NCBI RefSeq assembly: GCF_910585425.1
Contig: NZ_CAJUCP010000019.1
Location: 1 to 64,000, forward strand
Origin: an uncultured Acetatifactor sp.
Lineage (GTDB): Bacteria > Bacillota > Clostridia > Lachnospirales > Lachnospiraceae
DNA: 64,000 nucleotides
Direction of reading: 5' to 3'
The notes beneath the pieces were generated by a model. That model was not told the origin of the DNA. It was given only the letters and a program-made list of their open reading frames with translations, and ran no database searches. The translations under genes and the position numbers were made by a program. Shown in pieces: positions 1-8,704 of the stretch. Numbering within the stretch: the stretch's first letter is position 1; the number at the start of each line of letters is the position of its first letter.

Positions 1-120
1 ACTGATTTTACTTCCAGTTTGCACCATTTTTAAGTCTTTACTACCAAAAACAGGTATCATAAATGCTGTATACGTCAACAGTTTTTTACAGTTTTTAGCA
101 TAAAAATTTTTCAGGGCCCT

Positions 121-1023
121 TCAGACCGGCCGATCGCCCCGGGAATCCTCAGGAAAACACAGCGTAATGCGAAGCGCCCCGCCCTCCAGGCCGGCTTCGG
201 CGTCCCCGCCCATTTTCCGCATCAGCTCCCTGACGATGAACAGCCCCAGGCCGGAGGAGCCTTTCCGCCGGGAGGGGTCACTTTTATAGAACCTGTCGAA
301 GAGCCGCTCCGGATTGGGAAGGCTCTCCTCTGAAACGGGATTCTCGAAGGATATCCGGTTCCCTGTCTGGACAATGGAGAGCCTGCCCGCACCGTGCACC
401 AGTGCGTTTGTGATCAGGTTCAGGAACACGCGCCGCAGGGCCTCCTGGTCTGCCATGACCCGAAAGCTTTCCGTATCGAATCTCACTTCAGGAGCCGTGC
501 CCGCCTCCTGGAACCTGGCGTACAGGCCCAGCAGGCATTCGCCCAGGATGGGCAGCGCCTGGAGGCTCTCCACGGACAGCCGGAAATCCTCCCCCGTGAC
601 CTTCGTATACAGGAATAGTTCCTCCAGCATGTCCTCCAGCTCCCGCAGCCGCCTCTCCACGGCATCCAGGTAATGTTGCCGCTTTTCGGCGTCTGAGCAC
701 TCCTGGGCCAGTTGGACGTACCCGAACGCCCCGGTGAGGGGCGTCCGGATATCGTGGGCCAGGCTGGTGATGTCCTGTTTGAGCCGCTTCTCGGCCTGGT
801 CGTACTGAAGATAGTCCCTGTCCCTGGCCTGCAGGACATGGTTCAGCATCCGGCAGAGGGCCAGCAGGGGCTTGCATCGGCTGTTCAGCGTCAACTCTAT
901 ATGGCTCCCCGCCGCCACTTCTTCCAGCTGCCGATAGAGGGATTTCAGCTCAGCCCTGTAACGAATCCATGCGAATCCCAGACAGAGACACAGCATGCAG
1001 ACAACCGCCAGAATAATCTCCAT
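121..1023 (-). CDS. Sensor histidine kinase (HisKA/HATPase_c)
   Basis: A 300-residue membrane histidine kinase. One hydrophobic segment spans residues 1-20 and there is no extracellular loop, as in intramembrane-sensing kinases. The H-box is SLAHDIRTPLTG with the phospho-acceptor at His90. The ATPase part shows the N-box NLITNALVHG (Asn206 region) and a GSSGLGLFIV G-box. It is the last gene of a minus-strand set (response regulator, ABC ATPase, permease, kinase), so it probably senses a substrate of, or the flux through, that transporter and phosphorylates the regulator at 2932-3615. The ATG at 1023 follows AAGGGTGAC. The signal sensed is unknown. Confidence 0.9.
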   Translation of the reverse strand: MEIILAVVCMLCLCLGFAWIRYRAELKSLYRQLEEVAAGSHIELTLNSRCKPLLALCRMLNHVLQARDRDYLQYDQAEKRLKQDITSLAHDIRTPLTGAFGYVQLAQECSDAEKRQHYLDAVERRLRELEDMLEELFLYTKVTGEDFRLSVESLQALPILGECLLGLYARFQEAGTAPEVRFDTESFRVMADQEALRRVFLNLITNALVHGAGRLSIVQTGNRISFENPVSEESLPNPERLFDRFYKSDPSRRKGSSGLGLFIVRELMRKMGGDAEAGLEGGALRITLCFPEDSRGDRPV

Positions 1024-1095
1024 GTCACCCTTTGCCCTTTCCTTCCTCGGCCTCAGCCTTCTTTCTCTGTCCTCGGCTTTCTTTCCTTCTCAGCC

Positions 1096-1902
1096 TCAGA
1101 TATCGCGCTTCCTGACGGCCACCACTGACGCGGCGGAGTAAAGCGCCAGGAACGCAAGCCCCACAGCCACCCCTCTCAGGTCTCCCACAGACGCATATGC
1201 GGAGGGCCCATAGGTCAGATTATAATAGATGGTATACTCCACCCAGCCGCCCAGATGGAACTGGCTGGTGATACTGTGGAGCAGCATCACGATCAGGCCG
1301 CTGCCGCCAAACACGGCCCCCAGTACACCTATGGTAGTGCTCCGGCTCAGCACGCAGAGCAGGATGATCAAAGCGGCGAAGCCCGTGGTCAGCACCCAGG
1401 CCCATCCCAGATAGAACAGGGTGGCCCTCCAGTCGGATGCGGGGACCATATGCTGGAATAGCTGATTCATCAGCATATTGAACGCGAAGCCGAGCGCCAG
1501 ATACAGGAAATTCAGGATGCCCGCCGCCATCAGCTTGCTGCCGATATAGACCTGGCGCTGCCTGTGTAGGCTCATGATGTTCTTCATGAAGCCTCCCTGA
1601 TAATCCCCGCATACCAGCAATGCCACCGCAACGCCGAAGATGAGGCTGTACATCCCGCCGTCCATGCCGCTTTCCCGGAACATCGCCAGGACATCCGCCT
1701 CCGCCAGCAGGGCCCTGCCCTCCTCCAGCTCGTTGAGCGGCAGCATCCCCAGCTTCAGCGCGGTCTCCTGCCCCTTGGGCGTAGCCATCAGCCAGACCAT
1801 CAGGTAGCTTAAGAAAATGACCCCCAGGAGGCACCCAAAGCATACATAAGCAAACTTGCTCCTTTTGATACGATATAAGTCCATGCACAGCAGATTAAAC
1901 AT
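1096..1902 (-). CDS. ABC-2 type transporter permease
   Basis: A 268-residue integral membrane protein with about six hydrophobic segments. The first is near residues 17-38, after a short basic N-terminus (YRIKRSK) typical of BcrB/ABC-2 permeases. The start at 1902 overlaps the last codons of the ATPase gene by 8 nt and has a GGAGG-type site, so the two are translationally coupled. With the ATPase it should form an exporter or immunity-type transporter of the bacitracin/lantibiotic-resistance kind. That role is inferred from architecture and the flanking two-component system. The substrate cannot be read from the sequence. Confidence 0.85.
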   Translation of the reverse strand: MFNLLCMDLYRIKRSKFAYVCFGCLLGVIFLSYLMVWLMATPKGQETALKLGMLPLNELEEGRALLAEADVLAMFRESGMDGGMYSLIFGVAVALLVCGDYQGGFMKNIMSLHRQRQVYIGSKLMAAGILNFLYLALGFAFNMLMNQLFQHMVPASDWRATLFYLGWAWVLTTGFAALIILLCVLSRSTTIGVLGAVFGGSGLIVMLLHSITSQFHLGGWVEYTIYYNLTYGPSAYASVGDLRGVAVGLAFLALYSAASVVAVRKRDI

Positions 1903-2842
1903 GCTCCTCGCCTCCTTTCCTGCCTTCCGCCAGATTGTCCATTCGGTTCAGAAAATACTCTTCCAGATCCATGTGATGGAATCCGGAGGAATAGACCTGT
2001 ACCCGGTTTTCGATGAGAAGGTGGTTCAGCCATGCGCCGTCCTTCAGGTCATAGAGGCGTATTATCTTATCGTCCATGACCTCTGCCTGCATCTGCGGGG
2101 CATGCTCCAGAATCAGCGGCAGCGCGCGTTTGCTGTCGTCCACCTCTATCTGGAAATAGTCCCTGCAGTTGCCCTCCAATGTCTCCCTGTCGATCTGCTC
2201 TACCAGGTTCCCCTCCTTGATGATGCCGTAATGGGTGGCTATCTTGCTCAGCTCTCCCAGGATGTGGGAGCTGATGATAAGGGTCTTTCCCTCCTGGGAA
2301 AGCGCAAGCAGAAGCTCGCGGACCTCCCTTGTTCCCTCCGGGTCCAGACCGTTGATCGGCTCATCCAGAATCAACAGATCCGGATTCCCCAGCAGCGCAA
2401 GGCCAATCCCCAGCCGTTGCTTCATGCCCATGGAAAAATAGCGCGCCTTCTTGCTCCCCGTGTCCGAAAGCCCTGTGGAGGCCAGCGCCCTGTCCACGCT
2501 CTTTTCGTCTGTCAGCCCCATGCATTTGGCTTTCATCATCATGTTCTGCCTGGCGGTCATGTTAGGGTAGAGGCCCGTGGACTCTATCAGGCACCCCAGC
2601 CGCCTGGCCATGTAAGAATCCTCCGCCGGCTTCCCGAAGAGCCTGATTTCCCCCTCCGTTGGCTTCGCCAGCCCGCAGAGCATCTTCAGCGTGGTGGACT
2701 TCCCGGCCCCGTTCCTTCCGATGAATCCGTAGATGGCTCCCTGCCTCACCTGCATGCTCAGGTGGTTCACTGCCGCTTTCCCGTTGTAGGACTTGGTCAG
2801 CGACAGGGTCTCTACGGCCAGCTTTTCCTTTTCTTTTGACAT
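1895..2842 (-). CDS. BcrA-like ABC transporter ATP-binding protein
   Basis: A 315-residue cytoplasmic ATPase. Walker A is GRNGAGKST (residues 42-50), the signature is SMGMKQRLGIG and Walker B is LLILDEP followed by INGLDPEG. A C-terminal extension of about 90 residues matches the BcrA/drug-efflux subfamily rather than sugar importers. The GSxGLYPN-like stretch after the Q-loop (IESTGLYPNMTARQN) is also usual for BcrA proteins. It is coupled to the permease at 1096-1902 and lies 90 nt downstream of the response regulator gene. The start at 2842 follows AAAGGAGAG. It probably drives export of a membrane-active compound. Confidence 0.88.
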   Translation of the reverse strand: MSKEKEKLAVETLSLTKSYNGKAAVNHLSMQVRQGAIYGFIGRNGAGKSTTLKMLCGLAKPTEGEIRLFGKPAEDSYMARRLGCLIESTGLYPNMTARQNMMMKAKCMGLTDEKSVDRALASTGLSDTGSKKARYFSMGMKQRLGIGLALLGNPDLLILDEPINGLDPEGTREVRELLLALSQEGKTLIISSHILGELSKIATHYGIIKEGNLVEQIDRETLEGNCRDYFQIEVDDSKRALPLILEHAPQMQAEVMDDKIIRLYDLKDGAWLNHLLIENRVQVYSSGFHHMDLEEYFLNRMDNLAEGRKGGEEHV

Positions 2843-2931
2843 TCCTGAAACTCTCCTTTCCTGATCTGCTCTCTATTCTGAACCATAAGATTTCAAAAAG
2901 CGCTCAGAAAGAGTTAAGAAAGGGTAAAGTT

Positions 2932-3615
2932 TCAGCATAGCTTGAAGCCCATCCCCCAGACGGTCTGGATATAGCTGTCCGTACCGCTCTCTTTCAGCTT
3001 TGCGCGGATATTGCTGATGTGGACATTGATGGTCTTGTCCTCGGCCAGGTATTCCTCCCCCCAGGCGTACTCATAAATCATCTGCTTGGAGAATACCCTC
3101 TTGGGATTCCGGATCAGCAGCTCTAATATCAGGAACTCATGCCGCGTCAGCAGGATTGGCATCCCCGCGGCAGTCATCTCCTGCCTGTCCGGGTGCAGCG
3201 TCCATTCCCGGTAGGTGTAGACCCGCCCCTCCGGAGTCCTGTCCCCGGAATCCGCTCCCCGCTCCCGTCTGCGCAGCTGCACCTGGATCCGCACCAGGAG
3301 CTCCCGCAGCTCGAAGGGCTTGCAGATATAGTCCTCCGCCCCGTCGGACAATACCTTCACCTTGCTGTCCAGCCCGCTCTTGGCCGACAGCACGATGACA
3401 GGTGCCTTCCCGGCGAACTGCTTCACCAGTTCCTCCCCCGTCACCCCAGGCAGCATCAAGTCCAATAACACCAGGTCGAATCTCTCCATGGAGAACAGGA
3501 GCCTCCCCTCGCTGCCGGAGTAGGCCTGGGTACAGGCATAGCCCTGGGCCTCCAGGTATTCCTTTATCATCTGATTGTTGTCCGCATCGTCTTCTATGAT
3601 CAGCAAGCGCTCCAT
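2932..3615 (-). CDS. OmpR/PhoB-family response regulator
   Basis: A 228-residue regulator. The receiver domain begins MERLLIIEDDADNNQ, with phospho-acceptor Asp52 (LLDLMLP) and conserved Lys99 (CKPFE). A winged-helix Trans_reg_C domain follows, ending in the VWGMGFKL motif. The frame stays open upstream to 3729, but the ATG at 3615 is the start: it gives the canonical receiver N-terminus and follows GGGAGG. It should control the adjacent ABC transporter, and its partner is the kinase at 121-1023. A perfect 14-bp hairpin lies in its 5' leader (3662-3694). Confidence 0.92.
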   Translation of the reverse strand: MERLLIIEDDADNNQMIKEYLEAQGYACTQAYSGSEGRLLFSMERFDLVLLDLMLPGVTGEELVKQFAGKAPVIVLSAKSGLDSKVKVLSDGAEDYICKPFELRELLVRIQVQLRRRERGADSGDRTPEGRVYTYREWTLHPDRQEMTAAGMPILLTRHEFLILELLIRNPKRVFSKQMIYEYAWGEEYLAEDKTINVHISNIRAKLKESGTDSYIQTVWGMGFKLC

Positions 3616-3661
3616 AAAGCTGCCATCCTCCCTCTGCTCTTCACCCTCCTGCTCTCCGGCG

Positions 3662-3694
3662 TTCAGGGGAGGAAAATGGCTTTCCTCCCCTGAA
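3662..3694. promoter_or_regulatory. Perfect 14-bp hairpin between tldE and the response regulator
   Basis: The arm TTCAGGGGAGGAAA (3662-3675) and its exact complement (3681-3694) enclose a 5-nt loop. There is no T-run on either side, so it is a doubtful terminator. It could be a processing site or leader element separating the protease genes from the two-component operon. The arm contains AGGGGAGGAAA, a purine-rich sequence that resembles a ribosome binding site. Confidence 0.6.
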
Positions 3695-3734
3695 ACTATG
3701 TGGCGTAATGATCCCAGCCTGTTGCCCACAGGGC

Positions 3735-5045
3735 CTATTCCTCTGTGCTGCCAGCCACTTTCACCCCTGTCAGGCAGACGGCAGCCGGGCCTTCAAATTC
3801 TTTGTCCACCTGGGTCTCCCTGGAAAAAATCAGGTTCTTCTGAGCCTCCAGGATGCTGCCGTTGATGGAGCCGCCTGTGACCGGAATCCTCTTCTCCCCG
3901 TCATACAGGAAAGCCAGCCTTATCTCGCCGCCGAAATGCCCGCTGTAGGAATCCATCTGGAAGTCGGAGAAATTCACGATCTCCAGGCAGGGGGCCTGCC
4001 GCATCTCCTCCAGGGACACCTGCCCCGCGGGGGCCTGGTAGCTACTGTAGTTTCCCGTGGGCTCCTGCTCCAGATAATACGCGAAGCGGTTGCCGCCGTG
4101 GAGCAGCTTGAGCTCCCCCTCCTTCACCAGCTCCCTGTCCCGCATGGGAATGCCCTCCGGGCTGTAAGGCACGGTGGCTTTCAGGGTCAGGTCGATCCGG
4201 TCTTTTTCCACTTCCCCGCCCTGTACATCGCAGCCGGGCCGGAAGGTGGAATATTTGGGGTAGACCATGGCCATGTCCGAGCGCATTACATAATAGCTGA
4301 AGATCTCCTTCACATAGGAGCCGGAGAGGATCACGCGGTATTCCCCGGCGGGTGGAGCCGTCACTGCCTGTGCCCTGGCACGGGTCATCTCAAGGGTATC
4401 CCGCACCTTCCTGCGCAGGGCCTGGGTGTCCATGTCATCATAGGCGAAATCCTCATAGGTCTCCACATCCTGTCCCGCGGTGCACTGGGCCACGAACTCG
4501 CCCGTTACCCTGCCCTTGCAGTAGGATACGTCCACGCCCTTTGCGTTCACGATATGGCATGTGGTCCTGGTAGCGAAGATTTCGGCGGAGTTCAGGAACA
4601 CATCCTTTCCTGTATCCTCCACGAACAGGGCATCCGCAAAGCAGCCCGCCACCTCCGCCAGGGATCTGTCCGAAAGATGCTTCGCCTTCTCCAGAACCTG
4701 CGGGGAAGGCTCCCCTGTCCCATGGTACAGCTCATAGTAAGGATTCTTTACGAATCCCGCGGCATACAGGGCATCCCGGAACATCTGCTCCAGCTGCTCC
4801 TCCGTGAAGCTGTCCTGTACCTGTACCGCCGCAGAGCCCAGGTAACGGTCCTCCCCCTCGGAAAACTCCCTGTACACCGTCACCGCCGCCTGGCGGATTT
4901 CCTTCTGGCGCTGCATGTCCAGGGCCCTGCGGATGAAGAACAGCTCCGCGGACTCCTCCCTGGTCTCCGTAATCTGATACAGCGCCGCGCCGCTCTTTTC
5001 CAGGGCGGACAATATTTTTTCCATAAAATGCTCTTTTCCTGTCAT
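3735..5045 (-). CDS. TldE/PmbA-family metalloprotease subunit
   Basis: A 436-residue protein of the TldD/PmbA family, the non-catalytic partner type: it has no HExxxH motif, while the neighbour at 5149-6579 does. The C-terminal half (GGSINGSILEAQKNLIFSRETQ) is typical of TldE. In characterised bacteria TldD and TldE form a heterodimer that degrades unfolded or modified peptides. It processes microcin B17 and CcdA in E. coli. The ORF opens upstream with TTG, but the ATG at 5045 has AGGAGGTAACG at ideal spacing. It forms an operon with tldD (about 100-nt gap). Confidence 0.85.
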   Translation of the reverse strand: MTGKEHFMEKILSALEKSGAALYQITETREESAELFFIRRALDMQRQKEIRQAAVTVYREFSEGEDRYLGSAAVQVQDSFTEEQLEQMFRDALYAAGFVKNPYYELYHGTGEPSPQVLEKAKHLSDRSLAEVAGCFADALFVEDTGKDVFLNSAEIFATRTTCHIVNAKGVDVSYCKGRVTGEFVAQCTAGQDVETYEDFAYDDMDTQALRRKVRDTLEMTRARAQAVTAPPAGEYRVILSGSYVKEIFSYYVMRSDMAMVYPKYSTFRPGCDVQGGEVEKDRIDLTLKATVPYSPEGIPMRDRELVKEGELKLLHGGNRFAYYLEQEPTGNYSSYQAPAGQVSLEEMRQAPCLEIVNFSDFQMDSYSGHFGGEIRLAFLYDGEKRIPVTGGSINGSILEAQKNLIFSRETQVDKEFEGPAAVCLTGVKVAGSTEE

Positions 5046-5148
5046 CGTTACCTCCTCCAACACTATCCAACATGCCGCCTGACAATCCCCAGAATCTGCC
5101 AGGCAGCCCGGCTCCCGAGCGAAAGCCGATGGGGACTTTACACTGCAC

Positions 5149-6579
5149 TCAGCCCAGCCGTATCCTTGCCTTGATGTACGGGCCGCCGTCGGACACCTTC
5201 ACCCACTCCTTGTAGCCCTTGCCGCACATGCCTCCGCCTCCCAGCTCCACCTTCTCCGATACCATGCTGATGGATTTCAGGAGATCCGGCACATAGCCTG
5301 TGAGCACCACGGGGGAGAAGATCTTCCCGGTGAGCTTCCCGTCCCGGATTTCCCTGGCGATGCTGACCATGCACTGGATGCCCCAGTTCTTGGGGTCCTC
5401 CATGCCGCTGGAGGGCTCTTCCAGCAAAAAGCCGTAGGAGATCGAGGCAATCATGTCCTCCAGCTTATCCTTGCCGCCCTGGAAAAAGGTATTGGTCATC
5501 CTGGTGTAGGCCTTGCGCTGATAGCTCTCCCGCCTGCCGTTGCCGGTGGGAACCGTGCCCAGGTGCATGGCGGACTGGGCATCGCTGATGCCGGCTTGTA
5601 AGATGCCCCTGTCGATGACGATGGTGTCCTTCGCAAGCACGCCCTCATCGTCGAAGAAATAGGTGGCCACTTCTTTCGCCGCGCTGGCCCCGTCATGCAT
5701 GGTGACCAGCTCCGAGGCCACCTGCTTGCCCACGAACTGCTCCGCCAGCGCCCGCTTCTTCACGAACATGTCCATCTCTACGCCGTGGCCGAAGGCCTCG
5801 TGCACGATCATGCCAGTGGCCTCCGGCGTGCAGATACAGTCGTACTCGCCGGGCGTGATGGTCTCGCTCTCCAGAAGCTCCAGCGTCACCTTCGCCGCGT
5901 CCCGCACGCCGTCCCGCATCCGTTCCAGAAGCTCCGCTCCGCCCAGATTGGAGAAGCCCTTATAGCTTCTCTTAATCTCCTGTCCCCTAGATGCCATGAC
6001 GCTGAAGCCACCTGCCGTCCAGAGCACGTTCTGCTCCATGTCCCGGTTTCTGGACAGGAAGAGCTTGCTGTATTTCTGATAATTCAGGAACGCCCGACAG
6101 TCCAGGACTCTCTCATCATAGGCTCTGCCCGTCTCGCTGATCCGCGTCAGCTCCCGGATGATTCTCTCGTCGCCGTATTCCGCCGGGTCGATTTCGTATT
6201 CCGTGCTGTCGGCGAACACCAGAGGCTCATCCTCCAGCATGGCATAGACGCTGCGCTCCACGCCCTCCGGGAGATGCCCGGACATGGGGATGAGGTCGCC
6301 CTTTACCTTCGCAACGATTTCCTCCACCCGGTCTTCGGAAATCTCATTGAAGGAATACTCTCCGTAGCCGGAGCCGTCGTAGACCTTCACCACAAATCCC
6401 CTGCCGGACCACAGGCCCACCATGCCGATGTTCGTGGCGGTCCTGGATACGGAATACTGCTTTGCCTGGGAGTCGGTGGCCAGTATGGAGGCGTATGGGA
6501 ACTCCTCCAGCAGCCTGTCCCGCAGACGGAGCAGAACCGGCTTTATATCGCGCAGATATTCGCTTGCTTTTACCTTCAT
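5149..6579 (-). CDS. tldD: TldD-family zinc metalloprotease
   Basis: A 476-residue catalytic subunit of the TldD/TldE peptidase. The metal site HEAFGHGVEMD (HExxxH) sits mid-protein within the usual TGMIVHEAFGHG context. The C-terminus has the glycine-rich GGGGMCGKG region of the family. TldD/E acts in the cytoplasm on unstructured or post-translationally modified peptides. It heads the operon that continues into tldE. Lying next to a BcrAB-like transporter it might process a peptide, but the gap and hairpin before the response regulator argue against one tight unit. The start follows AAGGAAACGAAG. Confidence 0.9.
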   Translation of the reverse strand: MKVKASEYLRDIKPVLLRLRDRLLEEFPYASILATDSQAKQYSVSRTATNIGMVGLWSGRGFVVKVYDGSGYGEYSFNEISEDRVEEIVAKVKGDLIPMSGHLPEGVERSVYAMLEDEPLVFADSTEYEIDPAEYGDERIIRELTRISETGRAYDERVLDCRAFLNYQKYSKLFLSRNRDMEQNVLWTAGGFSVMASRGQEIKRSYKGFSNLGGAELLERMRDGVRDAAKVTLELLESETITPGEYDCICTPEATGMIVHEAFGHGVEMDMFVKKRALAEQFVGKQVASELVTMHDGASAAKEVATYFFDDEGVLAKDTIVIDRGILQAGISDAQSAMHLGTVPTGNGRRESYQRKAYTRMTNTFFQGGKDKLEDMIASISYGFLLEEPSSGMEDPKNWGIQCMVSIAREIRDGKLTGKIFSPVVLTGYVPDLLKSISMVSEKVELGGGGMCGKGYKEWVKVSDGGPYIKARIRLG

Positions 6580-6621
6580 ATTCTTCGTTTCCTTTCTTAT
6601 ATTTGAGGGATTGGCAAAGAC

Positions 6622-6650
6622 ATTATACCATTCCGGCAGGGAAAATGAAA
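6622..6650 (-). promoter_or_regulatory. Putative sigma-A promoter of tldD-tldE
   Basis: Minus-strand -10 TATAAT (6622-6627) with a 17-nt spacer to a weak -35 TTTCAT (6645-6650), about 45 nt upstream of the tldD start. The -10 is consensus and the -35 is poor. Confidence 0.45.
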
Positions 6651-6735
6651 GGGGTTTGTGAAAGTGATGGTGTCTGAGGGCTGGTTTATGGTTTGTCGAA
6701 TAAAGTCGAAATTTTAGAAAACCTGAAAATAAACC

Positions 6736-6764
6736 GTGACAATCTACCTTTCATGTGATATGCT
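6736..6764 (+). promoter_or_regulatory. Putative promoter of the coiled-coil gene
   Basis: Plus-strand GTGACA (6736-6741), 17-nt spacer, TATGCT (6759-6764), just upstream of AGGAGG at 6781 and the ATG at 6796. Each box differs from consensus by one base. Confidence 0.5.
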
Positions 6765-6795
6765 GAAGGTAGTCTTTGAAAGGAGGTTTCTGATT

Positions 6796-7311
6796 ATGGC
6801 GTTGACACAGGACGATTTGCTGGCAATTTCACAGTTATTGGATGTGAAGCTGAAAGCAGAGATACAACCGATAAAAAATGAAATACAATCCTTGAAAAGC
6901 GATGTACAGTCCGTAAAGACAGAGCTGCAGGCTGAAATGCAGGCCCTTAAAGCTGAGCAGCGGGCTGAAATGCAGGCTCTTAAAGCTGAGCTGCAAGCTG
7001 AAATGCAGGCCCTTAAAGCTGAGCTGCAAGCTGAAATGCAGGCTCTCAGGGCTGAGCTACAGGCTGAAATGCAGGCTCTTTGGGCTGAACTCCAGGCCGT
7101 AAAAGCAAGCTTGGAAGCCGAAATACACAAGATAAAATTGTTCCAGGAAAATGTGATATTGCTGCGCCTGAACACGATTGAATCCTGCTATCTCTCAACC
7201 TATGAGAGGTATAAAGTTTCAACGGAAGGGTACGAGGCCCTACAGGCCGACAACGAAATCATGAAAGCGATTATCATGGAACATAGCGAAAGACTTCAAA
7301 AACTGGCATAA
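6796..7311 (+). CDS. Coiled-coil protein with 11-residue tandem repeats
   Basis: A 171-residue soluble protein with no recognised enzymatic domain. Residues from about 43 to 102 consist of roughly five copies of an 11-residue unit close to AELQAEMQALK, encoded by 33-bp DNA repeats. Eleven-residue periodicity gives a right-handed or straight coiled coil. The tail is helical and charged and ends EHSERLQKLA. The frame stays open upstream, but the ATG at 6796 with AGGAGG at 6781 is the clear start. It stands alone on the plus strand with its own promoter and terminator. The near-identical repeats suggest recent copy-number change. Function unknown. Confidence 0.75.
   Translation: MALTQDDLLAISQLLDVKLKAEIQPIKNEIQSLKSDVQSVKTELQAEMQALKAEQRAEMQALKAELQAEMQALKAELQAEMQALRAELQAEMQALWAELQAVKASLEAEIHKIKLFQENVILLRLNTIESCYLSTYERYKVSTEGYEALQADNEIMKAIIMEHSERLQKLA
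6921..7100 (+). repeat. 33-bp tandem repeats inside the coiled-coil gene
   Basis: About five tandem units built on GCTGAGCTGCARGCTGAAAT plus GCAGGCYCTTAAA. Differences between units are mostly single bases, several of them silent. The period keeps the reading frame (11 codons). Confidence 0.85.
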
Positions 7312-7316
7312 ACGCC

Positions 7317-7360
7317 GAAAAAGGGCTGACTGGAGATACCGTTTCCGGTCAGCCTTTTTC
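7317..7360 (+). terminator. Intrinsic terminator of the coiled-coil gene
   Basis: Stem GAAAAAGG(G)CTGAC pairs with GTCAGCCTTTTTC, with one bulged G. The right arm ends in a T-run, 6 nt after the stop codon. Confidence 0.75.
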
Positions 7361-7425
7361 CGCGCCCAGAGCCATGCGACGCTTCCGGGCCTATCATCCT
7401 TTAACCGGACCAAATCACCGACAGG

Positions 7426-7460
7426 AAAGGCAGCCGGCTTTCCAGAAACCGGCTGCCTTT
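7426..7460 (-). terminator. Intrinsic terminator after the first GH172 gene
   Basis: A perfect 12-bp stem AAAGGCAGCCGG / CCGGCTGCCTTT with an 11-nt loop, 33 nt downstream of the GH172 stop on the minus strand. A related hairpin follows the second GH172 gene (20154-20188), so the downstream flank was copied with the gene. Confidence 0.8.
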
Positions 7461-7492
7461 CTACATGTCTTTCCATACATAGCCATGCGCGT

Positions 7493-8560
7493 TCAGATGA
7501 CTTCCAGATAATCCCTGTCCGGAAGAGGCGGGAATTCCACCGTGGGCAGGGTCTGATACCAGTAGGCCACGGAGGCGATATCGTCCTGCAGAGGCAGATA
7601 GCGCCCTTCACTCCTCCATCCCAGGGCCTGTATGGTCACCTTCAGGCTGCTGTCGAAATAGATGGGATCCGGAATATGCCAGCGGTACATGCCGAAGCGG
7701 AACTGGCTGCGGTACAGCTTATCGGGCGCCAGCACCTGCAGCCCTGTATAAGGCGTGGAGAATGCCGCGTATCTGTCATGGGTCAGAGGGTCTTCGAAAT
7801 TGTAGGAGCCGCAGAAATAGTCCTCAGTGCCCGTGCCGCAGATGGTGGGATAGTCCCTGTCGCCATCCATATAGAACTTGATTTCCCCCTCTCCCCACCA
7901 GTTGCTGTTGTTCACGCCCCAGGCCATATAGGTGCCGACGTATTGGCCCTTGCCCCGGATTCCGTCCACGATGGTGTAGACCTCCTTGTAGGGCAGGGGG
8001 TTTGTCCGGCGGAACTGGGCGTGGAAATAGGCGATGGTCTCCGGCAGCGCCTGGAGGGTATAGTCAACCTGGTAATACACGATGGTCTCCTTGTCCGCAA
8101 GATTCTCCAGGGTGATGCGGCACCTGGTCAGAAAGGGCATCTGCCAGTAGCAGTTGAAGGCGCTGCCCGGATTCACGCAGACAGCCATGGAGCTGATCTG
8201 GGAATACTCGTTCCATCCCATGCAGAAGAAGTCGCCCACCGGGCATTCCACGGAAGGCTGGGCCTGATCGTCCCAATAGATGCGCAGGATCAAATCCCTC
8301 CAGCGCCCCTGAGGCGTCAGCCAGATATGACGGATCATTCCCGGGCCCTGGATGTCGGCCATCTCAAAGGTGCTCCCGCCTTCGATGCGGACGCAGGGAT
8401 TCACCTTCCAGCCCATGCCCAGATCCTTGCACGCATGGCTGGCGATTCCCTGCTCCGGCGGGCACATGCCGCCCTTCCCCGGCTCTCCGGTATAATTCTC
8501 CGGGCTGATGGAGCGTGATTTAATGTCAACCACCTGACACAGTGTGGATAAGTCGAACAT
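7493..8560 (-). CDS. GH172 (DUF2961) glycosidase, copy A
   Basis: 355 residues, starting MFDLSTLCQV after AAGGAGATTTCAG. The open frame extends further, but the paralogue at 20215-21282 starts at the same residue. DUF2961 is now glycoside hydrolase family 172. Characterised members are an alpha-D-fructofuranosidase/difructose dianhydride I synthase-hydrolase and exo-D-arabinofuranosidases. The conserved block GEGEIKFYMDGD...GTGTEDYF (residues 223-248) holds the expected acidic pair (Glu226, Glu246). No signal peptide, so it acts in the cytoplasm on imported sugar. It has its own promoter and terminator and sits next to the RpiR regulator. Substrate unproven. Confidence 0.88.
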   Translation of the reverse strand: MFDLSTLCQVVDIKSRSISPENYTGEPGKGGMCPPEQGIASHACKDLGMGWKVNPCVRIEGGSTFEMADIQGPGMIRHIWLTPQGRWRDLILRIYWDDQAQPSVECPVGDFFCMGWNEYSQISSMAVCVNPGSAFNCYWQMPFLTRCRITLENLADKETIVYYQVDYTLQALPETIAYFHAQFRRTNPLPYKEVYTIVDGIRGKGQYVGTYMAWGVNNSNWWGEGEIKFYMDGDRDYPTICGTGTEDYFCGSYNFEDPLTHDRYAAFSTPYTGLQVLAPDKLYRSQFRFGMYRWHIPDPIYFDSSLKVTIQALGWRSEGRYLPLQDDIASVAYWYQTLPTVEFPPLPDRDYLEVI

Positions 8561-8611
8561 CTGAAATCTCCTTTCCATCGGTAATCCCGTCATGCGGGAA
8601 ATGATAGTGTA

Positions 8612-8640
8612 AGTATATAATATCCCGGGACCGATTGCAA
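8612..8640 (-). promoter_or_regulatory. Promoter of GH172 copy A
   Basis: Minus-strand -35 TTGCAA (8635-8640), 17-nt spacer, -10 TATACT (8612-8617), about 50 nt upstream of the start codon. Confidence 0.6.
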
Positions 8641-8704
8641 GCATTTCCGGGCATGAAACACCGGCTTCCTCCCGTATGCCACGCCTGTTTTCCTGTATCC
8701 GCCC

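Noticed and set aside
1..120. Possible gene end or promoter at the left edge
   Set aside because: The stretch is AT-rich with short TTTTTACAG-type repeats, but has no convincing terminator, promoter or coding frame.
3708..5174. 488-codon plus-strand open frame opposite tldE
   Set aside because: Antisense shadow of the TldE gene, with no ribosome binding site or domain.
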